Assembly: GCA_017543415.1 (NCBI GenBank)
Contig: JAFYGD010000183.1
Span: 1 to 5,999 of the forward strand
DNA: 5,999 nucleotides
Direction of reading: 5' to 3'
Origin: Eubacterium sp.
GTDB lineage: Bacteria; Bacillota; Clostridia; Oscillospirales; Acutalibacteraceae
Shown here: piece after piece, positions 5,625-5,999 of the stretch
How the letters are laid out: each line of letters begins with the position of its first letter
Position numbering within the stretch: the first letter of the stretch is position 1
Notes under the pieces: model-generated
Told to the model about the DNA's origin: nothing
Database searches by the model: none
What the model saw: only the letters and a program-made list of their open reading frames with translations
Program-made: the position numbers and the translations under genes

Positions 5625-5999
5625 ATGGCTAAGAAGAAAACCCTGCTTATCGTTCCGATTGTTATAATCATAACAATTCTTATATCGGCATTAACACCGC
5701 TCAGCGCATATGCTGAGGGCGAGAACTACGAGCCGAGGCTCACAGCTCCGAGTTCAAGTATTCCATACTATTCTTCGCAACTTAACAGATATTTCCAAAC
5801 AGGAACGCCTATGCCGAATTGCGTTGCATACGCATACGGAAGAATATATGAAATGAACGGTGAAGCGCCTCTCATTAACCACGGCAGCGCCGGAGACTGG
5901 TACTTCATCAATAAATCAAACGGCTACTATGATTACGGCAGCGAGCCCAAGCTCGGCGCTATTGCCTGCTGGAGCGGCCACGTTGCAGTAGTAGAAAAA
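5625..5999 (+). CDS. Secreted CHAP-domain peptidoglycan hydrolase (5' part)
   Basis: The gene starts at the ATG at 5625, 6 nt after AAGGAAGG, and runs off the right edge after 125 codons. Residues 1-30 form a signal peptide: MAKKK, a long hydrophobic core (about 7-24) and a likely cleavage site after AYA (28-30). A CHAP domain follows. PNCVAYAYGR (64-73) carries the nucleophile Cys66. The segment from G87 to about W92, and PKLGAIACWSGHVAVVE (108-124) with His119, match the CHAP pattern of Cys, a pre-His KxGAIAxW strand, and GHVAVVE. The third catalytic residue would lie beyond the edge. CHAP enzymes cut peptidoglycan as amidases or endopeptidases outside the cell; which bond cannot be told. 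Downstream cell-wall binding or SH3 domains may follow out of view. The gene appears to have its own promoter and long leader, with a WalR-like box upstream. Confidence 0.88.
   Translation, partial: MAKKKTLLIVPIVIIITILISALTPLSAYAEGENYEPRLTAPSSSIPYYSSQLNRYFQTGTPMPNCVAYAYGRIYEMNGEAPLINHGSAGDWYFINKSNGYYDYGSEPKLGAIACWSGHVAVVEK

Overview
The window looks like a chromosomal segment of a Gram-positive anaerobe of the Clostridia, most likely a gut Ruminococcaceae/Oscillospiraceae type. The support is strong AGGAGG-like ribosome binding sites, AT-rich intergenic DNA with sigma-A style promoters, Lys-rich Fn3/Big_2 surface modules, and a malate dehydrogenase plus malic enzyme pair of the Firmicutes kind. 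The organism call is an inference from protein style, not from a marker gene.

Layout, left to right. (1) The C-terminal end of a secreted or surface protein with an Fn3-like and a Big_2-like domain runs in from the left edge and stops at 590. (2) A short hairpin (591-613) lies between it and a convergent minus-strand gene (616-1116), which encodes a small permuted papain-fold (NlpC/P60-like, YiiX/LRAT-type) protein. (3) An AT-rich divergent promoter region (1117-1274) carries two good promoters with extended -10 elements, a perfect 12-bp palindrome, a second copy of its half, and a near-match to the clostridial Rex operator. (4) A two-gene operon follows: an Ldh2-family malate/lactate dehydrogenase (1275-2435) and a malic enzyme (2467-3639), closed by a strong terminator (3650-3680). 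(5) A polytopic membrane protein of the GT-C-like DUF6020 type (3709-5286) ends in its own terminator (5305-5329). (6) A 338-bp gene-free stretch (5287-5624) holds two small inverted repeats, a direct repeat matching the WalR box, an extended -10 promoter and a leader of about 130 nt. (7) The 5' part of a secreted CHAP-domain peptidoglycan hydrolase (5625 to the right edge) closes the window.

Functionally, the centre is redox metabolism. The dehydrogenase and malic enzyme share malate and would interconvert oxaloacetate, malate and pyruvate plus CO2, as in a malate shunt that moves electrons between nicotinamide pools. A Rex-like site at the operon's transcription start would fit NADH-responsive control. 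The flanks concern the cell envelope: a surface protein, a membrane-embedded probable glycosyltransferase and a wall hydrolase with a WalR-like box upstream. I see no mobile element, CRISPR array, tRNA or rRNA, and no evidence for a wholly new system. The most testable new points are the two regulatory predictions.
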